Shown: piece by piece, positions 36,436 through 44,343 of the stretch
Layout of the letters: every line of letters starts with the position of its first letter
Position numbering within the stretch: the first letter of the stretch is position 1
NCBI RefSeq assembly: GCF_035590735.1
Contig: NZ_CP141595.1
Span: 4,251,001-4,315,000 of the forward strand
DNA: 64,000 nucleotides
DNA from: Rossellomorea aquimaris
GTDB lineage: Bacteria > Bacillota > Bacilli > Bacillales > Bacillaceae_B
Direction of reading: 5' to 3'
The notes under the pieces: model-generated
Database searches by the model: none
Told to the model about the DNA's origin: nothing
What the model saw: only the letters and a program-made list of their open reading frames with translations
Made by a program: the position numbers and the translations under genes

Positions 36436-36441
36436 ATTATA
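36436..36441 (-). promoter_or_regulatory. -10 box of the sinI leader
   Basis: TATAAT on the minus strand lies 4 bp upstream of the aptamer candidate, so transcription would start at its first stem. No good -35 is visible at 17 bp; direct repeats TTGACAGAA and TTGACAAAA further upstream could be weak Spo0A-type boxes. The rest of the 36223-36598 gap holds no supported gene. Confidence 0.5.
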
Positions 36442-36598
36442 CTAATAAATATCCTGTTCGTATGTTGTTTTTTGTCAATTCTGTCAATTTAATTTACACT
36501 TTTTTCCTACAAAATAACCTAAATTCTGACATACTAAAACTAATAACAGTAACTTTATTAGAACATCATAGATGATTTGAATAGAATATGTCGAATGA

Positions 36599-36796
36599 CT
36601 AAGAATACATGCTACGTTTATAGCTTTCTATCTTTTTTCTAAGTGGCAGGACTTTTTCATTGATATTTTGGTAATTGCTAGGATTATAGAATGTCTGATT
36701 AGATATATCAAACCCGCAGCTCGGGCATATCCAAGAACCAGTCTCAATACTACTAAAGGATGGTCTTGTACAGCGTGTACATATTTTTTTATACAT
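36599..36796 (-). CDS. Small zinc-ribbon protein (65 aa)
   Basis: The 65-residue product starts MYKKICTRCTRPSF and has two CxxC knuckles (CTRC and CPSC) about 20 residues apart, so it should bind one zinc ion. The C-terminal half is basic (LRKKIESYKRS). GAGGTGAT lies close to the ATG. It lies upstream of sinI on the same strand. Function unknown; similar ribbons occur in transcription-associated small proteins. Confidence 0.7.
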   Translation of the reverse strand: MYKKICTRCTRPSFSSIETGSWICPSCGFDISNQTFYNPSNYQNINEKVLPLRKKIESYKRSMYS

Positions 36797-36987
36797 GACA
36801 TCACCTCATTTCATCTCTCTTTTCCTATGAGTATGTTTAGGTAAATAGCTTGTAATCCTATAGGTGTAAGGATCATTTTCAAACTAGTAAATCGTACAAA
36901 GTCGATTGGGTAAATTCAGCTCTTGGTACCATAGTTGTTAAGAAGGTGTTGTAGTATACATAAAGTTAGAGTGTGATAACAAATATC

Positions 36988-37003
36988 GTTCTTTTTAAAG
37001 AAC
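36988..37003. promoter_or_regulatory. SinR-type inverted operator upstream of the second sinR-sortase operon
   Basis: GTTCTTTTTAAAGAAC holds two GTTCTTT half-sites head to head, a strong match to the SinR consensus GTTCTYT. It lies about 185 bp before the second sinR gene. The 36797-37188 gap otherwise shows only AT-rich DNA. Confidence 0.65.
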
Positions 37004-37188
37004 TATATAATTCATTATAAGAATCTTGCGTTTGATTGAAAATCATTAAAAACATCCAATTTGCTACTATAAGAAACATTTATCGTTCATTTCCTTTTAA
37101 TTGCTTTAATTTATTAACTATTTTGTATTTTATAAAACATAAAATGTTCTATATAATGAATAAAATGATTATAAAGGGAGTAATACTC

Positions 37189-37518
37189 ATGGTAGGTCAG
37201 CGAATAAAGTATCTGCGTGAGCAGAAAGGATTAACAATTAACGAACTATCATTTCTATCTAATGTTTCTAAGTCTTACATCAGCTCCATAGAAAGGGGAC
37301 TCCAGAAAAATCCTTCTATTAAAGTTTTAATGAAAATTGCCCTTACCTTGGATACATCTTTAGAAAATATTATCTCTTCCCCACAAAAAGGGGGTATGCT
37401 TGGAGAAGAGTGGATTGAACTTCTTGAAAAAGCTATTAAACAGGGTTTGACCAAGGAGGACTTTCACGAATTCCTTTCTTTTATACATTTTAAAAAGAAA
37501 AGGTATAACAATGAATAA
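37189..37518 (+). CDS. Second SinR-like regulator
   Basis: The 109-residue paralogue of SinR has MVGQRIKYLREQKGLTINEL, SKSYISSIERGLQKNPSIKV and a SinI-type C-terminal hook EWIELLEKAIKQGLTKEDFH. ATG 37189 is behind AAAGGGAG at eight bases. It overlaps the sortase gene by 8 bp, so the regulator and sortase are translationally coupled. It may respond to the same SinI; hetero-dimers with SinR are possible (inference). Confidence 0.88.
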   Translation: MVGQRIKYLREQKGLTINELSFLSNVSKSYISSIERGLQKNPSIKVLMKIALTLDTSLENIISSPQKGGMLGEEWIELLEKAIKQGLTKEDFHEFLSFIHFKKKRYNNE

Positions 37519-38104
37519 ATTACTATTGGTGCTTGGATCTATACTTCTTTTCTCAGGATTAGGTTGTTCCATATTCGCTATTTCTGAATTAATAAAGCAC
37601 GAAGAGGCTCAGTCAGAATCCATAAAAAAGGCAAAAAGTATGATTCTGAAAAATCATCAAGAAAACTCAGATAGTCTTGATTCAATAAAAATGAAAAATG
37701 ATTTTGAAGTAGGTGATGTTATAGGAATTTTAGACATCCCTAAATTAAAGCGTGAAGTTCCCATTTTATCAGGGACCAATGAAGATGAATTAGAAAAAGG
37801 AGTTGGCCACTACTCTACTACCGCACTACCTGGTGAAAAAAATCGGATCTTTCTAGCAGGACATCGGGATACCGTATTTAAGAAAATGGGGGAACTTCAA
37901 AAAGGAGATATATTAACTGTACAACTGAAAACTGGGGTCCACGAATATGAGATTTATGAAACGTTCATTGTGGATGAGAGTAATCTATCAGTCCTTGAAC
38001 CAACCACTCCTGAAGAAATCCTCACCCTTTCCACCTGCTATCCATTCGAATATCTTTCAAGCACAGATGAGCGTTATATCATAAATGCTCGAAAAATAAA
38101 TTAA
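37511..38104 (+). CDS. Class D-like sortase
   Basis: The 197-residue protein has an N-terminal membrane anchor (KLLLVLGSILLFSGLGCSIF) and a sortase domain with His118 in LAGHRDT, Cys176 in TLSTCYPF and Arg188 in DERYIIN. It links surface proteins to peptidoglycan through a sorting signal. Its substrate is not encoded in this window. Control by SinR-type regulators would put a surface-protein anchoring step in the biofilm programme (inference). Confidence 0.88.
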   Translation: MNKLLLVLGSILLFSGLGCSIFAISELIKHEEAQSESIKKAKSMILKNHQENSDSLDSIKMKNDFEVGDVIGILDIPKLKREVPILSGTNEDELEKGVGHYSTTALPGEKNRIFLAGHRDTVFKKMGELQKGDILTVQLKTGVHEYEIYETFIVDESNLSVLEPTTPEEILTLSTCYPFEYLSSTDERYIINARKIN

Positions 38105-38131
38105 AGCGCAGAAGCTACTTGCCTCTGCGCT
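38105..38131. terminator. Terminator between sortase and lipoprotein genes
   Basis: AGCGCAGA / TCTGCGCT stem right after the sortase stop, serving convergent genes. The T run is poor. Confidence 0.6.
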
Positions 38132-38137
38132 CTGTTA

Positions 38138-38434
38138 TTACTCGTCCTTATTATCCTGATCCTGCATATCCATATCATCTTCTACAGCGTCTTCTTCAGG
38201 TGTGTTATTATCCTTCGCTGCATCTTTGTCGCCTTGCTCGTTTTTGTCCTCTGTCTCAGGGAGATTTTCTTCACCCATGTCCCCGTTATCTTCGTTCATG
38301 CCATCATCTTCAGGCATTTCTTCTTCTGTCGGTGCCTCGTCTTCCGGAGGTGGCTCCTGGTCCGCGTTACATCCTACAAGAAGCATGGCAGCAAGTGCTG
38401 ATCCACCAAGAATTGAAAGTAATTTTTTGCTCAT
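38138..38434 (-). CDS. Acidic low-complexity lipoprotein (98 aa)
   Basis: The protein has a signal peptide KLLSILGGSALAAMLLVGC with lipobox LVGC. The remaining 75 residues are almost wholly Asp, Glu, Asn, Pro and Met, so it is a disordered, strongly negative, membrane-anchored tail. AAAGGAG precedes the ATG. It could bind cations or serve in adhesion; no family is assigned. Confidence 0.75.
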   Translation of the reverse strand: MSKKLLSILGGSALAAMLLVGCNADQEPPPEDEAPTEEEMPEDDGMNEDNGDMGEENLPETEDKNEQGDKDAAKDNNTPEEDAVEDDMDMQDQDNKDE

Positions 38435-38581
38435 GATGTATTACTCCTTTCTAACGTGTATGTTAGTTAATGTAAGACCGTTACTTTGGTCTTTCGTTAG
38501 CATTCCCTGAAAATGAATTTACTTGCATTTTGTGTGAAAATTTTTGGGGAATTTGATTTTGAGCATGTGAAGGGTTCAATC

Positions 38582-38626
38582 AAAAAAACTGGGCCTGAAG
38601 TGAACGAATCACAACAAGCCCAGTTT
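38582..38626 (-). terminator. fabZ terminator
   Basis: On the minus strand AAACTGGGC / GCCCAGTTT is followed by a T run, just past the fabZ stop. Confidence 0.85.
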
Positions 38627-38634
38627 GCTCATTT

Positions 38635-39066
38635 TTATTGTTTATCCCCTAAAGCGAACATCATTTCTAATTCACAAGCGACTTCTCCATCAACCGTCGC
38701 AACGCCTTTTCCTTTACCGATCGGTCCTTTAAAACGGATCATTTCGACTTCAAGTCTCAGCTGGTCCCCCGGCTTTACCTGACGCTTGAAACGACACTTA
38801 TCAATACCAGTGAAGAAAGCCAACCGCCCGCGGTTATCTTCCACTTTCAGCATAGCAACAGCACCGACCTGAGCAAGTGCCTCCACAATCAATACACCAG
38901 GCATTACAGGATAATCAGGGAAATGCCCATTGAAAAACTCCTCATTCGCCGTCACATTCTTAATCCCAACCGCTTTCTTACCTTCCTCCACCTCAAGGAT
39001 CCGATCCACCAACAAAAACGGATAACGATGGGGAATGATCTCTTTAATCTCATTAATATCAAGCAT
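38635..39066 (-). CDS. fabZ: 3-hydroxyacyl-ACP dehydratase FabZ
   Basis: The 143-residue hot-dog fold enzyme dehydrates 3-hydroxyacyl-ACP to trans-2-enoyl-ACP in type II fatty acid synthesis. Catalytic His is in GHFPDYPVMPGVLIVEALAQ and the Glu in VEALAQ; PHRYPFLLVDRI is the N-terminal signature. It lies beyond mbl-flhO-flhP as in B. subtilis but is set apart by two inverted-repeat units. Confidence 0.96.
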   Translation of the reverse strand: MLDINEIKEIIPHRYPFLLVDRILEVEEGKKAVGIKNVTANEEFFNGHFPDYPVMPGVLIVEALAQVGAVAMLKVEDNRGRLAFFTGIDKCRFKRQVKPGDQLRLEVEMIRFKGPIGKGKGVATVDGEVACELEMMFALGDKQ

Positions 39067-39136
39067 TCAAAATTCCTCCTACCAATATGTATGTACACCT
39101 TATTGTACAGAAATTGTGGTTGGAATAGCAACAGGA

Positions 39137-39232
39137 GAGGGACGGACCTCGAAAACAACTTACTTTCCTATGTAAACCCTGTTATATCAAGGTTTGTTGT
39201 CCAAAAGAGCACAAACTCGAGGTCCGTCCCTC
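39137..39232. repeat. MITE-like unit A with 14-mer ends
   Basis: A 96-bp element has perfect 14-mer ends, GAGGGACGGACCTC and its inverse, extended inwards by CGA / TCG. It contains a central imperfect palindrome around GTTATA. The right half is clearly homologous to unit B. Confidence 0.88.
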
Positions 39233-39248
39233 TCTAAATCCATTGAAA

Positions 39249-39281
39249 AAGGATCGCCCCAATACTAAGAGAGCAATCCTT
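39249..39281 (-). terminator. Terminator between the two MITE-like units
   Basis: AAGGATCGC / GCAATCCTT stem followed on the minus strand by TTTTT; it would end the mbl-flhO-flhP transcript. Confidence 0.65.
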
Positions 39282-39338
39282 CGTTGACTTTGTTTATCTT
39301 TAATGATGACGGGCTGGCAGGCTTTCTGCTTTCGAAAA

Positions 39339-39435
39339 GAGGGACGGACCTCGAATACAAAGCTCCATCCACAACGAAACCCCGTTATAACAGGGTTCAT
39401 TGCCCAAAAGCTAAATAGTTCGAGGTCCGTCCCTC
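39339..39435. repeat. MITE-like unit B with 14-mer ends
   Basis: A 97-bp element has the same ends as unit A and a central palindrome AACCCCGTTATAACAGGGTT. It shares GTTATA, GGTT, TTG and CCAAAAG in register with unit A, so the two are copies of one element. Confidence 0.88.
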
Positions 39436-39453
39436 AACAAATTTCTCAAGAAG

Positions 39454-39732
39454 TTATTTCTTCATAACTATATCAATGATATGCTGCCAGGTTTCTGCTT
39501 TGAAGACGTCGGCTGCTTTGCCGTCTCCGATGCCTGCGAAGCCAATGACGGCACCGAGAAGGAGACTTCCTGCAAGAAGGAGGATGAACAGAAGGATTCT
39601 GAGCCAGATTGGCAGCATGCGGACACGTACCCAGCGCGCAGGCTTGGTTTCGTCCTTTTGCTTGGCTTTCTTTTCTGTTTTTACTGATTCTCTTGTCGTT
39701 TTTTCTTCTTGTAGTAGCTCTTTTTCACTCAT
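39454..39732 (-). CDS. EpuA-like membrane protein (PF11772 type)
   Basis: The 92-residue protein has a long charged N-terminus, RWVRVRMLPIWLRI, one transmembrane helix and the short end FAGIGDGKAADVF. This matches the small family often labelled DNA-directed RNA polymerase subunit beta, although it bears no resemblance to a polymerase. AAAAGGAG precedes the ATG, 15 bp beyond flhP. Function unknown. Confidence 0.75.
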   Translation of the reverse strand: MSEKELLQEEKTTRESVKTEKKAKQKDETKPARWVRVRMLPIWLRILLFILLLAGSLLLGAVIGFAGIGDGKAADVFKAETWQHIIDIVMKK

Positions 39733-39747
39733 AGCATTTAACTCCTT

Positions 39748-40590
39748 TTAGCGTATCCCATTTACAAGGCCCATCATTTGATCTGCAAGGGAGATCGAGC
39801 GGGACTGAAATTGGTATGATCGTTGGACATTCAGCATGTCCGTCATTTCTTTGCTGATATCAACGTTCGATCCCTCTAACGAGTTCTGGACCATTGAAAT
39901 ATCAGTCCGTGCTCCTCCAACGACATTCGTTACGACTTCATCTTCCGTAACCCCGAGTTCGTCCAGGTTCTCTGCAAAACCTAACAGATTACCGCCAAAC
40001 TGCTGTAAGAATTGAGACTTTTCAACCGTGACAATCCCCAGGTTGAATTGCTCTTCTACACCGCCTGCACCTTTAACCGTCAGGATTCCATTATCCCCTA
40101 GCTGGAAAGAAGACGCATCTTCTGAAAATGTTATATAGTTATCGTTCTCATCCAGGACCGGTAATCCGCTTCCGTTCACGAGCATTGCTTCCCCATTCCC
40201 GGTTGGACTGACAAAGAATGCTCCGTCTCTCGTATAGCGTACGGCACTTGAGTTTTCATCTTGAGCAAGGACTTTAAAGAACTGTCCCCCACTGGTTAAA
40301 GCAAAATCCAGCGAGCGACCCGTTGATTTCAAAGAACCCTGGTTCAGGATCAGTTGAGATTGTGAAAGCTTTGCGCCACTGCCTTCCCGTACTCCAAGAG
40401 GGGTAAGTCTGCCTGTTTCAAACTCTTCCACACGCTGATTGTTCACCTGTTGCACAAGTAACTCTGAGAATGTCGCTTCCCGGCGCTTGTATCCATTTGT
40501 ATCTGCATTCGACAGATTATGACCGATCATGTCCATTTGTTTCTGCAATTGACCTAATGTGTTGGTTGCTGTAATCATCGTTCGATTCAT
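39748..40590 (-). CDS. flhP: Flagellar hook-basal body rod protein FlhP
   Basis: The 280-residue protein has the Flg_bb_rod N-terminus (GHNLSNADTNGYKRRE) and the C-terminal NVDISKEMTDMLNVQRSYQF. Such FlgG/FlgF-like proteins build the distal rod. It follows flhO on the minus strand by 60 bp. Confidence 0.9.
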   Translation of the reverse strand: MNRTMITATNTLGQLQKQMDMIGHNLSNADTNGYKRREATFSELLVQQVNNQRVEEFETGRLTPLGVREGSGAKLSQSQLILNQGSLKSTGRSLDFALTSGGQFFKVLAQDENSSAVRYTRDGAFFVSPTGNGEAMLVNGSGLPVLDENDNYITFSEDASSFQLGDNGILTVKGAGGVEEQFNLGIVTVEKSQFLQQFGGNLLGFAENLDELGVTEDEVVTNVVGGARTDISMVQNSLEGSNVDISKEMTDMLNVQRSYQFQSRSISLADQMMGLVNGIR

Positions 40591-40650
40591 GACGTGTTCA
40601 CCCCTATTATAAGGTATTCAGTGCCGAAATTCATTTACAATCTTTAACTA

Positions 40651-41490
40651 TCAGTTGACACGACCGATTTCGTTGGCTGCTTTTTCCATACTTCGGTCAT
40701 ATGCCTGGAGTACTTTCTGATTCGCTTCAAAGGCTCTGTACGCCGATAACATATCCGTCATTGTTCGGGATGCATCGACATTGGACCTTTCCAGGAAACC
40801 CTGCTTGGTGGTAAAAGAAACATTGGCTTGTTCATAGGCATCAGGAAGAGGCACATTTCCTTCTGTTGCAAATAGTCCGTCTCCCTGTTTTACAAGTCGG
40901 TTGGGATTATCTGAATAGCCCACACCCAGAGTAGCCTCGACATTTTCATCAACAAGTATCTGCCCTTTTTCCCCAACAGTGAACTGGTCACTATCTAATT
41001 GAATACGCTCGCCATTTTCATCCAGAATATAAAAACCACTGTTCGTCGTGAGAAATCCGTTTCCGTTCACAGTCAGGTTCCCATTTCGTGTATAGCGTCG
41101 ATTTCCATCCGCACCTTCCACCGCCAGAAAAATCGATCCCGTTGATCCCGTTTCTTCATTGGCAGGCATCGACACGTCCAAGAGTGCAATGTCCAGGCTT
41201 CTTCCGGTCTCCTGCAGATCACCCTGTAAAAATGAAGGGATTGTTTCCTGCATATACACGCCCGTATTCAGGGCTCCCACTTTTTGATTGAACGGAAGGG
41301 ATAGTTTGTTCTCTGTCGGAATCGACGTGGAATCCATCCGCTCCATGAGCATTTCCGGGAATGCCCGCATCGATGCCTGGTCCGCTTTATAACCCGGGGT
41401 ATTCGCATTCGACATATTATTCGTCAACATTTCAGTCTTCCGTTGCTGAGAAAGCATTCCTGATGCTACTGTATAAAATCCGCGAAACAT
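40651..41490 (-). CDS. flhO: Flagellar hook-basal body rod protein FlhO
   Basis: The 279-residue rod protein starts MFRGFYTVASGMLSQQRKTE and has NMSNANTPGYKAD and the C-terminal SNVDASRTMTDMLSAYRAFE. It is a paralogue of FlhP. The order mbl-flhO-flhP is that of B. subtilis. Confidence 0.9.
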   Translation of the reverse strand: MFRGFYTVASGMLSQQRKTEMLTNNMSNANTPGYKADQASMRAFPEMLMERMDSTSIPTENKLSLPFNQKVGALNTGVYMQETIPSFLQGDLQETGRSLDIALLDVSMPANEETGSTGSIFLAVEGADGNRRYTRNGNLTVNGNGFLTTNSGFYILDENGERIQLDSDQFTVGEKGQILVDENVEATLGVGYSDNPNRLVKQGDGLFATEGNVPLPDAYEQANVSFTTKQGFLERSNVDASRTMTDMLSAYRAFEANQKVLQAYDRSMEKAANEIGRVN

Positions 41491-41556
41491 ATTTTCACCT
41501 CATAACTTTGCCGTTTTTATATCGGATGAATGGTGCAATATTTTTATAAAAGAAAT

Positions 41557-42567
41557 TTATATAATGCTTCTTCTGGAAATTTTATCGATATTCTCAAGCA
41601 TCAATCCTGTTCCAATCGCTACACAATCCATCGGGTTTTCAGCAATGAGAACCGGTACTTTCAGTTCTTCTGCAAGAAGGGTGTCCATTCCGTGAAGAAG
41701 TGCTCCCCCTCCAGTTAAAATAACTCCGCGGTCAATGATATCCGCTGATAATTCAGGTGGAGTCTTTTCAAGAACATTCTTAGCAGCCTGTACGATCACG
41801 GCCACTGATTCACGAAGGGCCCCTTCGATTTCCGTTGATGTCACGGTAATCGTGCGTGGAAGACCGGACACCATGTCACGGCCACGGATGCTCATTTCTT
41901 TTCGATCTTCATCTAATGTCTCTGAGAATACCGTCCCGATGTTCACCTTGATATCTTCCGCTGTACGCTCCCCGATCAGAAGCTTGTACTCTTTTTTAAT
42001 ATAGTTCAGAATTTCATGGTCAAACTTATCCCCGGCCATCTTGATTGACTGACTCGTCACGATATCACCCATGGAAAGAACCGCAACATCCGTTGTTCCT
42101 CCACCGATGTCCACAACCATGTTTCCTGTAGGATTAAAAATATCCATCCCTGCACCGATTGCAGCGACTTTAGGCTCTTCTTCTAAATAAATCTTCTTCC
42201 CACCGCTCTTTTCTGCCGCTTCCCTGATTGCCTTTTGCTCGACACTCGTGATGTTCGTTGGGCAGCAAATCAAGATTCTTGGTTTAGAAAGAAACCCTTT
42301 TACATTCAATTTATTAATAAAATGCTTCAGCATTGCTTCTGTTACATCAAAGTCAGCAATGACCCCGTCTTTTAACGGACGAGTCGCCACAATGTTTCCA
42401 GGAGTACGCCCAACCATGCGACGCGCTTCCTCTCCAACCGCTAATACCTTACCTGTATTCTTGTCCAAAGCCACAACCGATGGCTCATTCAAGACAATCC
42501 CTTTTCCTTTAACATGAATTAAAACATTAGCCGTACCAAGATCAATCCCAATATCTTTCGCGAACAT
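41557..42567 (-). CDS. mbl: MreB-like cell shape protein Mbl
   Basis: The 336-residue actin-fold ATPase starts MFAKDIGIDLGTANVLIHV and has NMVVDIGGGTTDVAVLS and ILTGGGALLHGMD. It polymerises under the membrane and guides side-wall peptidoglycan synthesis. Its place next to flhO and spoIIID identifies it as Mbl rather than MreB or MreBH. Confidence 0.95.
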   Translation of the reverse strand: MFAKDIGIDLGTANVLIHVKGKGIVLNEPSVVALDKNTGKVLAVGEEARRMVGRTPGNIVATRPLKDGVIADFDVTEAMLKHFINKLNVKGFLSKPRILICCPTNITSVEQKAIREAAEKSGGKKIYLEEEPKVAAIGAGMDIFNPTGNMVVDIGGGTTDVAVLSMGDIVTSQSIKMAGDKFDHEILNYIKKEYKLLIGERTAEDIKVNIGTVFSETLDEDRKEMSIRGRDMVSGLPRTITVTSTEIEGALRESVAVIVQAAKNVLEKTPPELSADIIDRGVILTGGGALLHGMDTLLAEELKVPVLIAENPMDCVAIGTGLMLENIDKISRRSII

Positions 42568-42975
42568 CTTGTGTTTCTCCCTTCTTCTTTTACAAATTCT
42601 TCATCATATTTCATCTATGGTTTCACCTTAATGTCATTACGTAAAAACGTTAAGTCAAAACTTTCACCTAATTAATTATTTTACCATAAATATGTCGAAG
42701 GGAGCTATTATTTGTCAAAAAAATGTATTGATTTTGTTATTTAATTGGAAAAGTATAGGAAGATTGGATGGGGATGTTACAGGGGTGTTAAGGTTTGGTG
42801 AAGTTGGATGATGGGTGGGGTGGCTTTTCACCTGGTTCAGTATATGTTTTCTTTTTCCCTGTTAAAATACTGTCATTATTAGACTGTTCAACTTAGGAAG
42901 ATTTTCAATATATTTAACTGTTAAAAAAAGACAAAAATTCAACAGGCAAAATCGCTTCGCTTCATACCACCATAA
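42568..42975. other. Gap between spoIIID and mbl
   Basis: About 400 bp of AT-rich leader DNA upstream of mbl. No reading frame with a ribosome site, no repeat. The spoIIID terminator lies at its far end. Confidence 0.5.
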
Positions 42976-43020
42976 AACAAAAACACACCAAGCATGACCC
43001 ATTTTTCTGGGGCTTGGCGT
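42976..43020 (-). terminator. spoIIID terminator
   Basis: CGCCAAGC / GCTTGGTG stem with an inner CCCAG / TGGG pairing, followed on the minus strand by GTTTTTG. Confidence 0.7.
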
Positions 43021-43027
43021 ATTTTGG

Positions 43028-43288
43028 TTAGCTGTGGAGCTCTTCTTTTTTGTATTTCTGCTTCGTCGCTTCTCCACCTCGTAGATGCCGGATAGATTTA
43101 TGATAATCAAGTATTATTTTGACTTCATTTGCGAGTTCTGGATTAATTTCTGGCAGTCGTTCTGTTAGATCTTTATGGACAGTACTTTTGGACACGCCAA
43201 ACTCCTTCGCAATTACACGAACAGTTTTTTTCGTCTCCACGATATACTTACCAATCTTGATTGTTCTCTCTTTGATGTAATCGTGCAC
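43028..43288 (-). CDS. spoIIID: Sporulation transcription factor SpoIIID
   Basis: The 86-residue mother-cell DNA-binding protein has VRVIAKEFGVSKSTVHKDL (helix-turn-helix) and KSIRHLRGGEATKQKY. It works with sigma-E and opens the sigK stage. The start is GTG 43288 behind GGGAGG. Confidence 0.95.
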   Translation of the reverse strand: MHDYIKERTIKIGKYIVETKKTVRVIAKEFGVSKSTVHKDLTERLPEINPELANEVKIILDYHKSIRHLRGGEATKQKYKKEELHS

Positions 43289-43615
43289 ACCACTCGACCT
43301 CCCTAAATTGGATGTGAGAAGTGTGAAATGAGACTCGTTTTCGCATCAATGAAATAGTATAGACCGTTTGCGCATAAAGACCCATGTGCAAGCGGCAGAA
43401 AGCCTTATTTAATTCACGGCAGCTTCCTGATGTTTCAACATATAATCAAATATTCAGCTGAAGATCAATGGTATAATGACGATTCCTCACCTCAAACACT
43501 CTCTATTTTGATAGGTTTGTATCATTTTATTAGCTTGTGCCCACATATATGCACAAAAAGCACAATAAGGACAAGGTTTGAGGTTAATTTTCTGAAAAAT
43601 CACTCTTAGGGACGG

Positions 43616-43657
43616 ACATTCACATGGTTTTCAGAGGGCAATCGTCCATGTGAATGT
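43616..43657. terminator. Hairpin after the exonuclease gene with degenerate 14-mer
   Basis: A perfect 12-bp stem, ACATTCACATGG / CCATGTGAATGT, lies 20 bp past the stop at 43677. Its left arm is fused to AGGGACGGAC (43608), a damaged copy of the dispersed 14-mer. There is no strong T run, so it may be an mRNA end structure. The rest of the 43289-43676 gap holds no supported gene. Confidence 0.5.
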
Positions 43658-43676
43658 ATCCTATAGGCGTCACCCT

Positions 43677-44336
43677 TCACCCGTTACCCTGACTGACCCG
43701 AACCAATTCCCCCCAGGTCTCCACCCTCCGATCTCTTAACAGCTCCAATAATTCTACAAACAAATAAGCCGTCATAAGTGCATCGTTCAATGCCCGATGT
43801 CTCGGGTACAACCTTGTCCCGAACAGCTGGGCATAACGCTCGAGGTCTCTCATATCATATGATGGCGAAAGAAATCCGATTAGATTAAGCGTGTCCAGGC
43901 TCGGTGCCATCTGTAGATGAAGTCCGGCCCGCTTCAGTTCACTCTTCAGCACGAGTTCATCAAAGCTTACGTAGTGCCCAACCAGACTATTTACGGTATT
44001 TCCTTCTAAAAAAGCGAAGAAATCATGGATGGCATCCCTTGCTTCCGGCGCTTGTTCGACATCTTTTGACTGAATTCCCGTCAGCTGGATTATTTCCTGA
44101 GAAATGAGTCGATGAGGATTGGAAAATGTCTGAAATGTGAGGTTTTCCTTTACCTCAAACCCTTTTACTTTAACCGCCCCGATTTCCAGCAGCCGATCCT
44201 CCGCTCCGACGCGAAAACCTGTCGTCTCTGTATCAAAGACTACAAACGTAAGGTCTTCAATTTTAGTGCTTAAAGGGACTGAGTCATAGTGGAGCGGACA
44301 TTCAATCTTTTTCTTTGAAAAAATGAAAATCTTCAC
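43677..44336 (-). CDS. DEDDh 3'-5' exonuclease (DnaQ/PolC epsilon-like)
   Basis: The 219-residue nuclease has ExoI FDTETTG, ExoII GHYVSFDELVL and ExoIII HRALNDALMTAY, so the Asp-Glu-Asp-His-Asp set is complete. It is not part of a polymerase. It ends the symporter operon, 7 bp past the CBS/DUF294 gene, an arrangement also known with VC_2705-type symporters in Gram-negatives. Its target, DNA or RNA, is unknown. Confidence 0.88.
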   Translation of the reverse strand: MKIFIFSKKKIECPLHYDSVPLSTKIEDLTFVVFDTETTGFRVGAEDRLLEIGAVKVKGFEVKENLTFQTFSNPHRLISQEIIQLTGIQSKDVEQAPEARDAIHDFFAFLEGNTVNSLVGHYVSFDELVLKSELKRAGLHLQMAPSLDTLNLIGFLSPSYDMRDLERYAQLFGTRLYPRHRALNDALMTAYLFVELLELLRDRRVETWGELVRVSQGNG

Positions 44337-44343
44337 ATCCCCT

